Source: JAIVJG01 sp964236735
GTDB taxonomy: Bacteria > Acidobacteriota > Blastocatellia > Pyrinomonadales > Pyrinomonadaceae
NCBI GenBank assembly: GCA_964236735.1
Contig: CAXSFM010000018.1
Coordinates: 1 to 64,000 of the forward strand
Length of the DNA: 64,000 nucleotides
Direction: 5' to 3'
Shown: positions 1-10,105 of the stretch, piece by piece
How the letters are laid out: each line of letters starts with the position of its first letter
Position numbering within the stretch: position 1 is the stretch's first letter
Notes under the pieces: generated by a model
What the model saw: only the letters and a program-made list of their open reading frames with translations
Told to the model about the DNA's origin: nothing
Database searches by the model: none
Translations under genes and position numbers: made by a program

Positions 1-957
<957 letters not shown>

Positions 958-1056
958 TAAGATTTACTTACGAGCAAACCAATGAAGCTGCAATCCGCAC
1001 AGCTTTGAAGTTAACTATTCGATTCTCAAAGCTCTTTCCCAAAGAGTTGACAAGTT

Positions 1057-1176
<120 letters not shown>

Positions 1177-1184
1177 TAATCTTA

Positions 1185-1234
1185 AAAACGAAAGCCCGCT
1201 CGGTTTGATAACCTGAGCGGGCTTTCGTTTTTTA
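1185..1234 (+). terminator. Rho-independent terminator of the rRNA operon
   Basis: A near-perfect stem (AAAACGAAAGCCCGCT... pairing with ...AGCGGGCTTTCGTTTT) is followed by a T run. It lies 8 bases after 5S and ends the rrn transcript. Confidence 0.93.
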
Positions 1235-1320
1235 GCTTTCTCCGAGACAATGTGTTTTCCAATTCCACGAATCAGAGACTTTGCTAAATCGAGACGAGAA
1301 GAAGTCGAGCGAGGAATTTA

Positions 1321-2172
1321 ATGATGAGATATAGCGTTGAAATTATTCTGGCGCTCACGCTTCTAACTTGCGCGGGATGTCGCATGGACGCTTCAACACA
1401 GGCGACGAACGCCAACGCCGTCGCGACGAATCAGACAACGTCAACATCTAATTCAAGTGATAAAACCAACCAGCCTGCGCCTGTTTATGGCTATGAGATA
1501 GTCAACACTTTCCCGCACGACCCGCTGGCGTTCACGCAAGGCTTGATTTTCCAAGACGGTTCTTTGCTCGAAAGCACAGGGCAAAACGGCAAGTCAAGTC
1601 TCCGCCGTGTCGAGTTGAAGACGGGGAAAGTTCTACAGAAGGCAGACGTGCCGGGCCTGTATTTCGCCGAAGGCATGACGCTTTTTAACGGCAAGATTTA
1701 TCAATTGACCTGGCAGAATCATAAAGGCTTTATCTATGACCCGACGACCTTCGAGAAGCAGGGCGAATTTCGTTATGACGGCGAAGGTTGGGGACTGACG
1801 CATGATGCCGAGTCGCTAATCTTAAGCGACGGCACATATCAAATTCGCTTTCTCGACCCGCAGACCTTTGAAGTCAAAAAAACGATCAGTGTTTATGGCC
1901 ACGGCAAGCCCTTGGAGGAGATCAACGAACTCGAATACGTGAAGGGCGAGATTTACGCAAACATCTGGCATGAAGACCGCATCGCGCGCATTGATCCGCA
2001 GACGGGAAAAATCGTCGGTTGGATTGATCTGGCAGGACTTCTCCCCGCCGGCGAGGTGACGAGCGAAGAGGCTGTCTTGAACGGCATCGCCTACGACGAG
2101 ACTGGCGACAGGCTTTTCGTGACGGGCAAGCTCTGGCCGAAGCTTTTTGAAATTCGGCTCAAACAGAAATGA
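1321..2172 (+). CDS. Glutaminyl-peptide cyclotransferase (glutamine cyclotransferase family), predicted lipoprotein
   Basis: The 283-aa product belongs to the beta-propeller glutaminyl cyclase family, which converts N-terminal Gln of peptides to pyroglutamate. Family blocks seen are FTQGL, ESTGQ.GKS.LR, AEGMTLF.GKIYQLTW, INELEY..GEIYANIW and VLNGIAYD. A signal peptide ends in a lipobox-like TCAGC with Cys20, followed by a Thr/Asn/Ser-rich linker, so it is probably anchored in a membrane facing the periplasm. The ATG has a good GAGGAA ribosome site. It is the first gene after the rRNA operon and is separated from it by the terminator. Confidence 0.9.
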   Translation: MMRYSVEIILALTLLTCAGCRMDASTQATNANAVATNQTTSTSNSSDKTNQPAPVYGYEIVNTFPHDPLAFTQGLIFQDGSLLESTGQNGKSSLRRVELKTGKVLQKADVPGLYFAEGMTLFNGKIYQLTWQNHKGFIYDPTTFEKQGEFRYDGEGWGLTHDAESLILSDGTYQIRFLDPQTFEVKKTISVYGHGKPLEEINELEYVKGEIYANIWHEDRIARIDPQTGKIVGWIDLAGLLPAGEVTSEEAVLNGIAYDETGDRLFVTGKLWPKLFEIRLKQK

Positions 2173-2294
2173 CGTTTCGCACAAATAATTTCCTAACCGG
2201 CGAAGAAATTCAGGACAGCCGCAGCAATATCATCAGCCGGTAAAATGTTTTCCGCCCATCGTGACGGGAATCTTACAAGTCAAAGCGTATCGCG

Positions 2295-4568
2295 TTGAAG
2301 TTCGACACCTATTTCCGAATCTCCTCTTACGCCATGATCGCGTGCGGCGTGCTGGCGCTCATCGTGTCGGGCGGGGTTAATGCATGGCTGGCCTCGATGT
2401 TTGCTGCCGCCCTCGTAGCGTCGTGGGCGCTTCAGAATAAAGGCTGGCAATTGTCGGAGCGGACGGGACTCATCATCGTCGTCGCGACGCTGCCGCTATT
2501 TTATCTCGACTGGAAAATACAGAATTCAGGCATCTTCTATCTTGAGTACGAACCGACACACTCTGGACTCGGCGCGCTAGTCCATCTCACACTGTTTCTT
2601 TCGGCGGTCAAACTTTTTCAGGTCAAGGCCGACCGCGACTGGCTTTTCCTGTATCTCATTTCCTTCTTTGAAGTCTTGCTGGCCGCCGGCTTGAGCATCA
2701 GTCCGGCCTTTCTCGCCGTGCTCGGCCTTTACACTTTCTGCGCGCTGCTGGCAATCATCTGCTTTGAACTTCGCAAAGCCGCGCGCGCAGTTCCATCCGG
2801 CGCGAGCCGTCTGGTTGAGGAGCCGCGCACGAGGTCTCTGTGGCGGCGTAGGCGCACGCGCGAGCGTCGGACGCGAGAGTTGCGGAGAATACCCGTCGCG
2901 GCGTTGTGCCTGTTCGCGTTGATCTTCGTCTTTGCGCTTCCCATCTTTTTTCTGACGCCGCGCGCGAGCCAAAGCGCGATGGCGATAGCTGGCGGGCGCG
3001 CTTCGACGGGCTACGTCGGATTTTCCGACCACATGACACTCGGCGACATCGGGCGTTTGCAGCAGAGCAACGAACTGGTGATGCGCGTCCGAGTCGAAGA
3101 CCCGCAGGCTCCGCGCAATCGTCGTTTGCGCTGGCGCGGCGTGGCGCTCGATTATTTCAACGGGCGCGCGTGGTCGCGCTCTTCCGAACAAATCGAACCG
3201 GTATTAGAGGGGCAGCAGCGAAACTTTTTCCCCGTCGGCAAGACCGAAGACTTGAACCGCCTGACGACGCAGACGTTTTTCGTCGAAGCGATTGACACGC
3301 CCGCGCTCTTCGTCGCACCGCGTGCCGTCGCCGTGCAGGGCGCGCTCCCTTTCGTGCGCCGGGATCGCGGAGACGGTCTCGCCTCGCGCGCGCATCCATT
3401 TGAGCGCATTACATACGTCGCCTACTCCGACACGGTTGAGCCTGCGCCCGAACAGTTGCGCGCAGACCAGCAAGCCTATCCGCTCGTCGAGACGGCGAAC
3501 CTGCGCCTGCCGGTAGATAATTATCTGCAAGTGCCGGCGAGTCTTGACCCGCGCGTGGCTGCTCTCGCAAGGCAGGTCAGTAACCGTGCGAACGCGCGCA
3601 ATCGTTACGACATCGCGCGCGCCATCGAGTCGCATTTGAGCGACAACGCTTACGGCGGCGCATACTCTTACACTTTGGAGATGAAGGCGACGGGAGTCGA
3701 CCCGGTCGCGGATTTTCTCTTGCGCGTGCGCGAAGGCCATTGCGAGTATTTCGCGTCGGCGATGGCGCTCATGCTGCGCTCGCAGGGCATCGCGTCGCGC
3801 GTCGTCAACGGTTTCCAGCGCGGCGAGTACAACAGCACGGCGGACGCCTACACGGTGCGGCAGGCGGACGCGCATTCGTGGGTCGAAGTTTATTTTCCCG
3901 AAACGGATGCGTGGGTGACGTTTGACCCGACGCCGACAGCGGGGCGTCCGAGCGGCGCGACGGGCGCGGGTTTGCGCGGCCAGTTGCAGAGATACGCGGA
4001 GGCGCTCGACCTGCTGTGGATACAGTATGTCGTGACCTACAATAAACAGGAGCAGCGCACGCTGGCGCAGACTCTGCGCGGCAAGCTCGACTCGTACCGC
4101 ACGCAGGCGACGCAAACATCGCTCGGCTTGAGCGCGTGGCTTTCCGCATGGTGGAATAGCGCTTCTCCGGGCAGCGCGGTGAGCATGAGGCAGACGAGCG
4201 TGCTTGTGTGGATGCTGCCGCTCATCGCGGGGGCGTTGATAGTTCTCGTTTCAGTCGTTTACTTCCTGCGTCGGAGAGGTTTCCGTTTCGGACTTCGTCG
4301 CCGCGACGCTGACAAAGCGACGGCGACGCGAGCCTCGGTCATCAACTTTTACGCGCGGATGCTCAAGGCGCTGGAGACACGCGGCCTGCGTCGCGCGGGC
4401 GACCAGACGCCGCTTGAATTTGCTTTGGCGAGCGGCGTCCCCGAAGCTCTGACCATCACAGAGGCTTATCACCGCGTCCGCTATGGCGCGCGAAACTTAT
4501 CCGCGACGGAGGCCGCCGAAGTCGAGCGACATTTGCGACGCCTGGAAAGTTTGGAGGGCGAATCGTGA
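2295..4568 (+). CDS. TgpA-like membrane transglutaminase (DUF3488 + transglutaminase-like + DUF4129)
   Basis: The 757-aa product has an N-terminal block of five or six membrane helices (about residues 10-165 and 200-222). A soluble region follows, then a transglutaminase-like domain with a complete triad: Cys483 in GHCEYFASAM, His527 in DAHSWVEVYF and Asp544 in FDPTP. A further membrane helix lies near 637-660, with a cytoplasmic tail. This is the domain order of the TgpA/YebA family, which are inner-membrane enzymes with a periplasmic catalytic domain. The start is a TTG; upstream bases show no clear ribosome site. Physiological substrate unknown. Confidence 0.9.
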   Translation: MKFDTYFRISSYAMIACGVLALIVSGGVNAWLASMFAAALVASWALQNKGWQLSERTGLIIVVATLPLFYLDWKIQNSGIFYLEYEPTHSGLGALVHLTLFLSAVKLFQVKADRDWLFLYLISFFEVLLAAGLSISPAFLAVLGLYTFCALLAIICFELRKAARAVPSGASRLVEEPRTRSLWRRRRTRERRTRELRRIPVAALCLFALIFVFALPIFFLTPRASQSAMAIAGGRASTGYVGFSDHMTLGDIGRLQQSNELVMRVRVEDPQAPRNRRLRWRGVALDYFNGRAWSRSSEQIEPVLEGQQRNFFPVGKTEDLNRLTTQTFFVEAIDTPALFVAPRAVAVQGALPFVRRDRGDGLASRAHPFERITYVAYSDTVEPAPEQLRADQQAYPLVETANLRLPVDNYLQVPASLDPRVAALARQVSNRANARNRYDIARAIESHLSDNAYGGAYSYTLEMKATGVDPVADFLLRVREGHCEYFASAMALMLRSQGIASRVVNGFQRGEYNSTADAYTVRQADAHSWVEVYFPETDAWVTFDPTPTAGRPSGATGAGLRGQLQRYAEALDLLWIQYVVTYNKQEQRTLAQTLRGKLDSYRTQATQTSLGLSAWLSAWWNSASPGSAVSMRQTSVLVWMLPLIAGALIVLVSVVYFLRRRGFRFGLRRRDADKATATRASVINFYARMLKALETRGLRRAGDQTPLEFALASGVPEALTITEAYHRVRYGARNLSATEAAEVERHLRRLESLEGES

Positions 4569-4613
4569 GAAGTCGGCGGAGAAGCAGATTAAGATAGATT
4601 GCGATTTAGTTTT

Positions 4614-5966
4614 ATGAAAAAAATAGGATTTATCAGTTTAGGCTGCCCGAAGAATCTCGTGGACAGCGAGGTGATGATGGGCAAGCTCAAGGCGGACGGT
4701 TACGTCCTGACGACGGATGCGAGCGAGGCGGATACGCTCGTCGTCAATACCTGCGGCTTCATTGATGCGGCGAAGCAGGAATCAATTGACGCGATACTCG
4801 AAGCCGCGCGTTTGAAGTCCGAAGGCAAATGCACGCGGCTCGTCGTGGCGGGCTGTCTCGTCGAGCGTTACCGCGACGAGTTGCGCGCGGAGATGCCGGA
4901 GGTTGACGCCTTCATCGGCACGAATCAGATCAACGACATCACGACCGTCTGCGACGAGAAAGTCAACACGCGCTCGCTGCCCATCCTGAAGCTCGGCGAT
5001 CAGAGCGCGACGTACTTGTACGACGAGTCCACGCCGCGCGTGCTCGCCACGCCGGGCTACAGCGCCTACGTCAAGATTGCTGAAGGCTGCGACCGCCCGT
5101 GCGCTTTCTGTTTTATCCCGCAGATGCGTGGGCACTTTCGCAGCCGACGCTTCGGCTCCGTGATCAGCGAAGCGCAGACGCTCGCCGCGCAGGGCGTCAA
5201 GGAAATCATCCTCGTCGCGCAGGATTCTTCGCGCTACGGCGAAGACCTCGAACAGCCGGACGCGCTCGCGCATCTCATGCGTGAACTCTCGCACCTCGAC
5301 GGCATCGAATGGGTGCGCGTGATGTACACCTACCCGACGCACATCAGCGACGCCTTTCTCGATGTGCTGGCGACGGAGCCGAAAGCCGTCAAATATCTCG
5401 ACATGCCTTTGCAGCACGCCTCCGCGAACGTCCTTAAATTGATGAAGCGCGGCGGCACGCGCCAGTCGCTCGAACGTTTGATTGAGCGTGTCCGCACTCG
5501 CGTGCCCGGCATCGCTGTCCGCACAACTTTCATCGCAGGCTTTCCCGGTGAGACCGAAGAAGATTTCGAGGAACTGCTCGGCTTCATCCGCGCCGTCGAA
5601 TTTGATCGCGTCGGTGTCTTCACTTATTCAGACGAAGAGGGGACAGGCGCGTTCGATCTTCCTGATAAAGTTGACAGGAAAGTCGCAGAGCGTCGTCAGG
5701 CGCGTCTGATGAAAGAGCAGGCGCGCATCTCTCTCAAAAAGAATCGCGCGCGCGTCGGCGACACCATGCGCGTGCTGTTCGAGGGCGCGTCGAAAGAGAC
5801 AGACCTGCTCTGGCAGGGACGCACAGAGACGCAAGCGCCCGACATAGACGGCTGCGTCCTCATCAACGACGCGCCCGAAGATTTCGCGCCCGTGCCCGGC
5901 GATTTCGTCAACGTGCGGATTACAGAGGCGCAAGCATACGATCTTGTCGGGCACATCGTCACGTAG
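4614..5966 (+). CDS. rimO: Ribosomal protein S12 methylthiotransferase RimO
   Basis: The 450-aa radical-SAM enzyme adds a methylthio group to an aspartate of ribosomal protein S12. The N-terminal UPF0004 domain carries the cluster cysteines in LGCPKN, NTCGF and GCLVERY. The radical-SAM motif CDRPCAFC gives Cys159, Cys163 and Cys166, and a TRAM domain forms the C-terminus. The LGCPKN signature separates RimO from MiaB. The ATG at 4614 is preferred to an in-frame TTG at 4599 because MKKIGFISLGCPK is the usual family start. The next gene, pgpA, follows after 18 bases. Confidence 0.95.
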   Translation: MKKIGFISLGCPKNLVDSEVMMGKLKADGYVLTTDASEADTLVVNTCGFIDAAKQESIDAILEAARLKSEGKCTRLVVAGCLVERYRDELRAEMPEVDAFIGTNQINDITTVCDEKVNTRSLPILKLGDQSATYLYDESTPRVLATPGYSAYVKIAEGCDRPCAFCFIPQMRGHFRSRRFGSVISEAQTLAAQGVKEIILVAQDSSRYGEDLEQPDALAHLMRELSHLDGIEWVRVMYTYPTHISDAFLDVLATEPKAVKYLDMPLQHASANVLKLMKRGGTRQSLERLIERVRTRVPGIAVRTTFIAGFPGETEEDFEELLGFIRAVEFDRVGVFTYSDEEGTGAFDLPDKVDRKVAERRQARLMKEQARISLKKNRARVGDTMRVLFEGASKETDLLWQGRTETQAPDIDGCVLINDAPEDFAPVPGDFVNVRITEAQAYDLVGHIVT

Positions 5967-5984
5967 TTGTCATCAGCTTAGAAC

Positions 5985-6599
5985 ATGCCGATAGTCAAAG
6001 AATCAAGCGACGAGCTTAACCCGCCGGTGTTGACGCAGGGTGTGTCCATCACGCCGTCAACACAGAAACGGACGCCCGGCGATTACGTCGCGCTCGCCAT
6101 CGCGACGTGCGGCGTCGGCCTGATCCCGCTCGCGCCGGGGACATGGGGATCGGCGGTCGGCGTCTTTATTTACGTCGCAATCGGTTGGCTTGCCGATTTT
6201 ACGTTTGGGAACCAAGACATTTATCTGAACAGACCACCAACGCTGACTTCAGCGATGACAACGGCGCTCTTGTTCGTCATTATTATGGTGACTTGCGCGG
6301 GGACATGGGCAGCGACACGCGCGGAAAAGCTTCTCGGAAGGAAAGACCCCGGCGCGGTCGTCGTGGATGAGGTAGCGGGACAGTTAATAGCTTTTTTATT
6401 CGTGCCTCTGCACGCTGGTTGGTGGGCGATTGGCGCGGCCTTCGTCCTGTTCCGCCTCTTCGACATCTGGAAGCCATACCCGATTAGACGGCTCGAAAGT
6501 CTCGGCGGCGGACTCGGCATCATGGCCGACGACGTGCTCGCGGGAATCTACGCAGCGATTGTCATGTCAGTGCTAATCTCAATTTATCTTTTAGCGTAA
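5985..6599 (+). CDS. pgpA: Phosphatidylglycerophosphatase A
   Basis: The 204-aa membrane protein dephosphorylates phosphatidylglycerol phosphate in phospholipid synthesis. The PgpA signature APGTWGS and the acidic motif VVVDEVAGQ (Asp128, Glu129) are present, with three or four membrane helices. An N-terminal hydrophilic extension of about 30 residues precedes the conserved part. It probably shares a transcript with rimO. Confidence 0.92.
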   Translation: MPIVKESSDELNPPVLTQGVSITPSTQKRTPGDYVALAIATCGVGLIPLAPGTWGSAVGVFIYVAIGWLADFTFGNQDIYLNRPPTLTSAMTTALLFVIIMVTCAGTWAATRAEKLLGRKDPGAVVVDEVAGQLIAFLFVPLHAGWWAIGAAFVLFRLFDIWKPYPIRRLESLGGGLGIMADDVLAGIYAAIVMSVLISIYLLA

Positions 6600-6610
6600 G
6601 GGAGAGCATC

Positions 6611-6856
6611 ATGGAAGAAACGAAAGACCCGAAACCAACAGCCAGCGATACAAACCTAACGAATGACGCGAATGCTCCGCAGCGCGACGAGGAAGCGACG
6701 AGCAGCGAGACTTTGAGCGACCTCGAAGAAAGCGAGCAGGTGAGCGGCGACGAGAGTGGTTCGGGAAGCAGCAGTTCTCTCGAAGGCGCATCACCATCGC
6801 CCGTCACAGAAGGCGGCGGGCGTGCTGACGGCAGCGACAGCGGCGGCCCGATGTGA
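6611..6856 (+). CDS. Small acidic, low-complexity protein (unknown function)
   Basis: The 81-aa frame is rich in Glu, Asp, Ser and Gly, with no predicted fold, membrane segment or cysteine. It begins 11 bases after pgpA behind a GGGAGAG ribosome site, which favours real translation. I do not recognise the family. Its composition resembles disordered acidic tails. A non-coding origin cannot be excluded. Confidence 0.5.
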   Translation: MEETKDPKPTASDTNLTNDANAPQRDEEATSSETLSDLEESEQVSGDESGSGSSSSLEGASPSPVTEGGGRADGSDSGGPM

Positions 6857-6861
6857 GGAAA

Positions 6862-6986
6862 CAGTAGCCAGTAGATAGTAGCCGGTAGTCAGTAGTTTTC
6901 GCTTTAAGGAAGTTGACGCTTCCGCCCTGACGACGCGGCAGCGAATGTCTTTCTACCGGCTACTATCTACTGGCTACTGACTACTT
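6862..6986 (+). repeat. Heptamer inverted repeat, AGTAGNN type
   Basis: Bases 6862-6888 and 6953-6979 are perfectly complementary over 27 bp, with a 64-base spacer. Each arm is a run of 7-bp units (CAGTAGC, CAGTAGA, TAGTAGC, CGGTAGT and so on). The periodicity continues past the perfect part. The downstream arm ends 4 bases before the serA ATG, and no ribosome site is visible. Confidence 0.93.
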
Positions 6987-6990
6987 TTTT

Positions 6991-8604
6991 ATGACTCAAA
7001 CTAAAATATTTGTGGCAGATGATGTCAGCGAGAGCGGCCTTGAGCCTCTGCGCGCTGCGGGTTTTATCGTTGAGAAGCGAACCGGCCTGAAGGGTGCGGA
7101 GTTGCTTGCAGCCGTTGCCGATTGCGAAGGCTTGATCGTTCGCAGCGAGACGAAGGTCAACGCCGAAGTGTTGGACGCGGCGAAGAGTCTGCGCGCCATC
7201 GGACGCGCGGGCGTCGGCGTGGACAACATAGACGTGCCGGCGGCGACGGCGCGCGGCGTCGTCGTGATGAACGCGCCGGACGGCAACACGATGACGACCG
7301 CCGAACACACGCTCGCGCTCTTGCTCGCGCTCGCGCGCAACGTGCCGCAGGGCGATGCGAGTTTGAAGGCACATCGTTGGGAGCGTAAGAAATTCGTCGG
7401 CGTCGAATTGCGCGGCAAGACGCTCGGCATCGTGGGGCTGGGACGTATCGGTCGCGTCGTGGCGAGCCGCGCGCGCGGCTTCGAGATGAAGATTGTCGCC
7501 TTTGATCCGTTCGTCGCTCCCGAACAGGCGCGCGAACTCGACCTCGAACTAACGACGCTCGAAAATGTCTGCGCGCGCGCCGACTTCATCACCGTCCACT
7601 CGCCCTTGACGCCGGAGACGCGCGGCATCATCGGCGCGCGCGAGTTGGGTTGGATGAAGCGCGGCGTGCGCGTCATCAACTGCGCGCGCGGCGGATTGAT
7701 AGACGAAGCGGCGCTTCATGTGGCGATCAAGGAAGGCAAAGTCGCGGGCGCGGCGCTCGACGTGTTCGAGCAGGAGCCGCCGCCCGCCGAGCATCCGCTG
7801 CTCGCGCTTGAAGAAGTCATCGTCACGCCGCATCTCGGAGCCTCGACGAAAGAGGCGCAGGAGGGCGTGGCCGTCACGGTCGCGGAGCAGATGCGCGACT
7901 ATTTTCTGACGGGCGCGCTGCGCGGCGCGGTCAATTTCCCGGCGGTCGCCGCGAGCGAACTAGTCGCGCTCAAGCCGTACATGAATCTCGCTGAGCGCAT
8001 TGGCAGATTCCACGCGCAACTTGTTGACGAGGCCGTGCGCGAAGTGCAGATCGAGTTCGCGGGCGACGTGGCGGAGTTGGACGCGACGCCCGTCACGCGC
8101 TCGTTCATCGCGGGCTTGCTGCGAAACATGAGCGCGCGCGTCAACGTCGTCAACGCCTTGCTCATCGCAGAGGAGCGCGGCATCTCCGTCACCGCTTCGT
8201 ACAAGCGCGGCAGCAACGCGGGCGGCGAGTTAACGCCCGCCATCCGCACGCGCGTCTCGACGAGCGGCGGCGAGCGCACGGTGGCGGGCGCGCTCTTCGG
8301 CCAGCAAGCGGACGGGCGCATCACGGAGATTGACGGCTTCCGCATCGAGGCGACGCCCCACGGCAACATGCTCATCACGCGCAGCAGCGACGTGCCCGGC
8401 GTCATCGGTCAGGTCGGCATGTGTCTCGGCGCGCACGGCGTCAACATCAGCCGTTTCTCTTTAGGCCGTCGCGAGCGCGGCGGCGAGGCCATCGCCGTCA
8501 TCGAAATTGACGCGCCCTTAGACGAGGCGACGCTCACCGAACTGCGCGCATTCGAGCAAGTCATCTCCGCCAGACAGATCGAACTGGACGCTTCGAGAAA
8601 TTGA
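6991..8604 (+). CDS. serA: D-3-phosphoglycerate dehydrogenase
   Basis: The 537-aa long-form SerA catalyses the first step of serine synthesis, oxidising 3-phosphoglycerate with NAD. The NAD-binding motif GLGRIG lies near residues 149-154, followed by the substrate region and the active-site stretch around ...TPHLGAST. The C-terminus carries the intervening (ASB) domain and an ACT domain (GVIGQVG...), as in regulated long-form enzymes. The ATG follows the AGTAG-type repeat, with no Shine-Dalgarno sequence. An APC permease gene follows after 15 bases. Confidence 0.96.
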   Translation: MTQTKIFVADDVSESGLEPLRAAGFIVEKRTGLKGAELLAAVADCEGLIVRSETKVNAEVLDAAKSLRAIGRAGVGVDNIDVPAATARGVVVMNAPDGNTMTTAEHTLALLLALARNVPQGDASLKAHRWERKKFVGVELRGKTLGIVGLGRIGRVVASRARGFEMKIVAFDPFVAPEQARELDLELTTLENVCARADFITVHSPLTPETRGIIGARELGWMKRGVRVINCARGGLIDEAALHVAIKEGKVAGAALDVFEQEPPPAEHPLLALEEVIVTPHLGASTKEAQEGVAVTVAEQMRDYFLTGALRGAVNFPAVAASELVALKPYMNLAERIGRFHAQLVDEAVREVQIEFAGDVAELDATPVTRSFIAGLLRNMSARVNVVNALLIAEERGISVTASYKRGSNAGGELTPAIRTRVSTSGGERTVAGALFGQQADGRITEIDGFRIEATPHGNMLITRSSDVPGVIGQVGMCLGAHGVNISRFSLGRRERGGEAIAVIEIDAPLDEATLTELRAFEQVISARQIELDASRN

Positions 8605-8619
8605 ACGCTGCGCTGACGT

Positions 8620-10104
8620 ATGAATGCCGATGAGCGAACAGAGGGCAGGGAACTTGCTGCGGAGCAACCGCAGGTGATTCGCGGCGTCGGGCTGACGGGC
8701 GCGACGATGCTGAACATGATTGACATGATCGGCGTCGGCCCCTTCATCACGATCCCGCTGATGATCGCGGCGATGAACGGGCCGCAGGCGATGCTCGGAT
8801 GGGTGTTGGGCGCGGCGCTCGTGATGTGCGACGGGTTGGTGTGGGCTGAACTCGGCGCGGCGATGCCCGGATCGGGCGGCTCGTACCGCTACCTAAGTGA
8901 GATTTACGGGAAGGGACGCGCCGGGCGGTTGATGTCTTTTCTCTTCGTCTGGCAACTGAGCTTCAGCGCGCCGCTCTCCATCGCTTCGGGCTGCATCGGC
9001 TTCGCGATGTACGCCGTTTACGCTTTCCCCGTCCTCGACACGACACTCGTTTCACAAGCATATAACCTGCGCTTGCCGCTGGCCGGTGAACTCCATTTCA
9101 GCCTGCTCGTCACGCTTGGCTCTTTCGTCGCCGTCGGCGTCTGCCTGCTCGCCGTCTTCCTGCTCTACCGGAAAATCACGATCATCGAGCGCATCGCACG
9201 CTATTTGTGGGTCGGCGTCATGCTCACGATTGTGTGGGTCATCGTCTCCGGCGTCTGGCACTTCAACCCGGCGCTGGCGTTCGACTTTCCGCCCGGCGCG
9301 TTCACGCTCAGGCCGGAGTTTTTCACCGGACTCGGCGCGGCGTTGCTGATCGCCGTCTATGACTACTGGGGTTACTACAACGTCTGCTTCATCGGCGGCG
9401 AGGTGCGCGACCCAGGGCGTAACATCCCGCGCGCCATCCTGCTCTCGATTGTTTTCGTCGGCGCGATTTACATCGTGATGAACATCTCGATACTGGGCGT
9501 CATCCCGTGGCGCGAGTTCGGCGCGACGGCCAACTCCGACGCGCGTCGTTATGTCATCTCAGCTTTTATGGAACGGTTGTACGGTCGCGGCGCGGGGCTG
9601 CTCGCTACAGCCTTGATTATGTGGACGGCGTTCGCCTCGGTCTTTTCACTGATGCTCGGCTATTCGCGCGTGCCTTACGCGGCGGCGCTCGATGGCAATT
9701 ACTTCCGCAGCTTCTCGCGCCTGCACGCGCGCCACCGTTTCCCACTCGTCTCCCTCCTCTCACTCGGAGGCGTCGCGTCGCTCTTCTGCTTTTTCCGCCT
9801 AGCCGACGTGATCGCCGCGCTCGTCGTGATACGCATTCTCGTGCAGTTTCTCGCACAGATCGCCGGCGTGATGGTTTTGCGCGCGCGCCGCCCCGACATG
9901 CCGCGCCCGTTCAAAATGTGGCTGTACCCCGTGCCTGCTCTGCTGGCGATGTGCGGGTTCATCTACGTGCTTCTGGCGCGTCCGAACTACCTGAAGGAAA
10001 TACGCTACGCCGCCGTGCTGATCGTCGCCGGACTGTGCATCTACTTTGCGCGCACGTTTCGCACGCAACAGAGCGACGGGCGAAGCGGCGCGTTGAGCGG
10101 GTAA
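8620..10104 (+). CDS. APC-superfamily amino acid permease
   Basis: The 494-aa integral membrane protein has about twelve hydrophobic segments. The first helix contains the unwound GVGPFITIP motif typical of APC transporters, and MPGSGGSYRY matches the family's second conserved block. Substrate cannot be read from sequence. It lies 15 bases after serA, so amino acid traffic linked to serine metabolism is possible, but this is only inference. Its stop is one base away from the convergent VWFA gene, leaving no space for an intergenic terminator. Confidence 0.9.
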   Translation: MNADERTEGRELAAEQPQVIRGVGLTGATMLNMIDMIGVGPFITIPLMIAAMNGPQAMLGWVLGAALVMCDGLVWAELGAAMPGSGGSYRYLSEIYGKGRAGRLMSFLFVWQLSFSAPLSIASGCIGFAMYAVYAFPVLDTTLVSQAYNLRLPLAGELHFSLLVTLGSFVAVGVCLLAVFLLYRKITIIERIARYLWVGVMLTIVWVIVSGVWHFNPALAFDFPPGAFTLRPEFFTGLGAALLIAVYDYWGYYNVCFIGGEVRDPGRNIPRAILLSIVFVGAIYIVMNISILGVIPWREFGATANSDARRYVISAFMERLYGRGAGLLATALIMWTAFASVFSLMLGYSRVPYAAALDGNYFRSFSRLHARHRFPLVSLLSLGGVASLFCFFRLADVIAALVVIRILVQFLAQIAGVMVLRARRPDMPRPFKMWLYPVPALLAMCGFIYVLLARPNYLKEIRYAAVLIVAGLCIYFARTFRTQQSDGRSGALSG

Positions 10105-10105
10105 G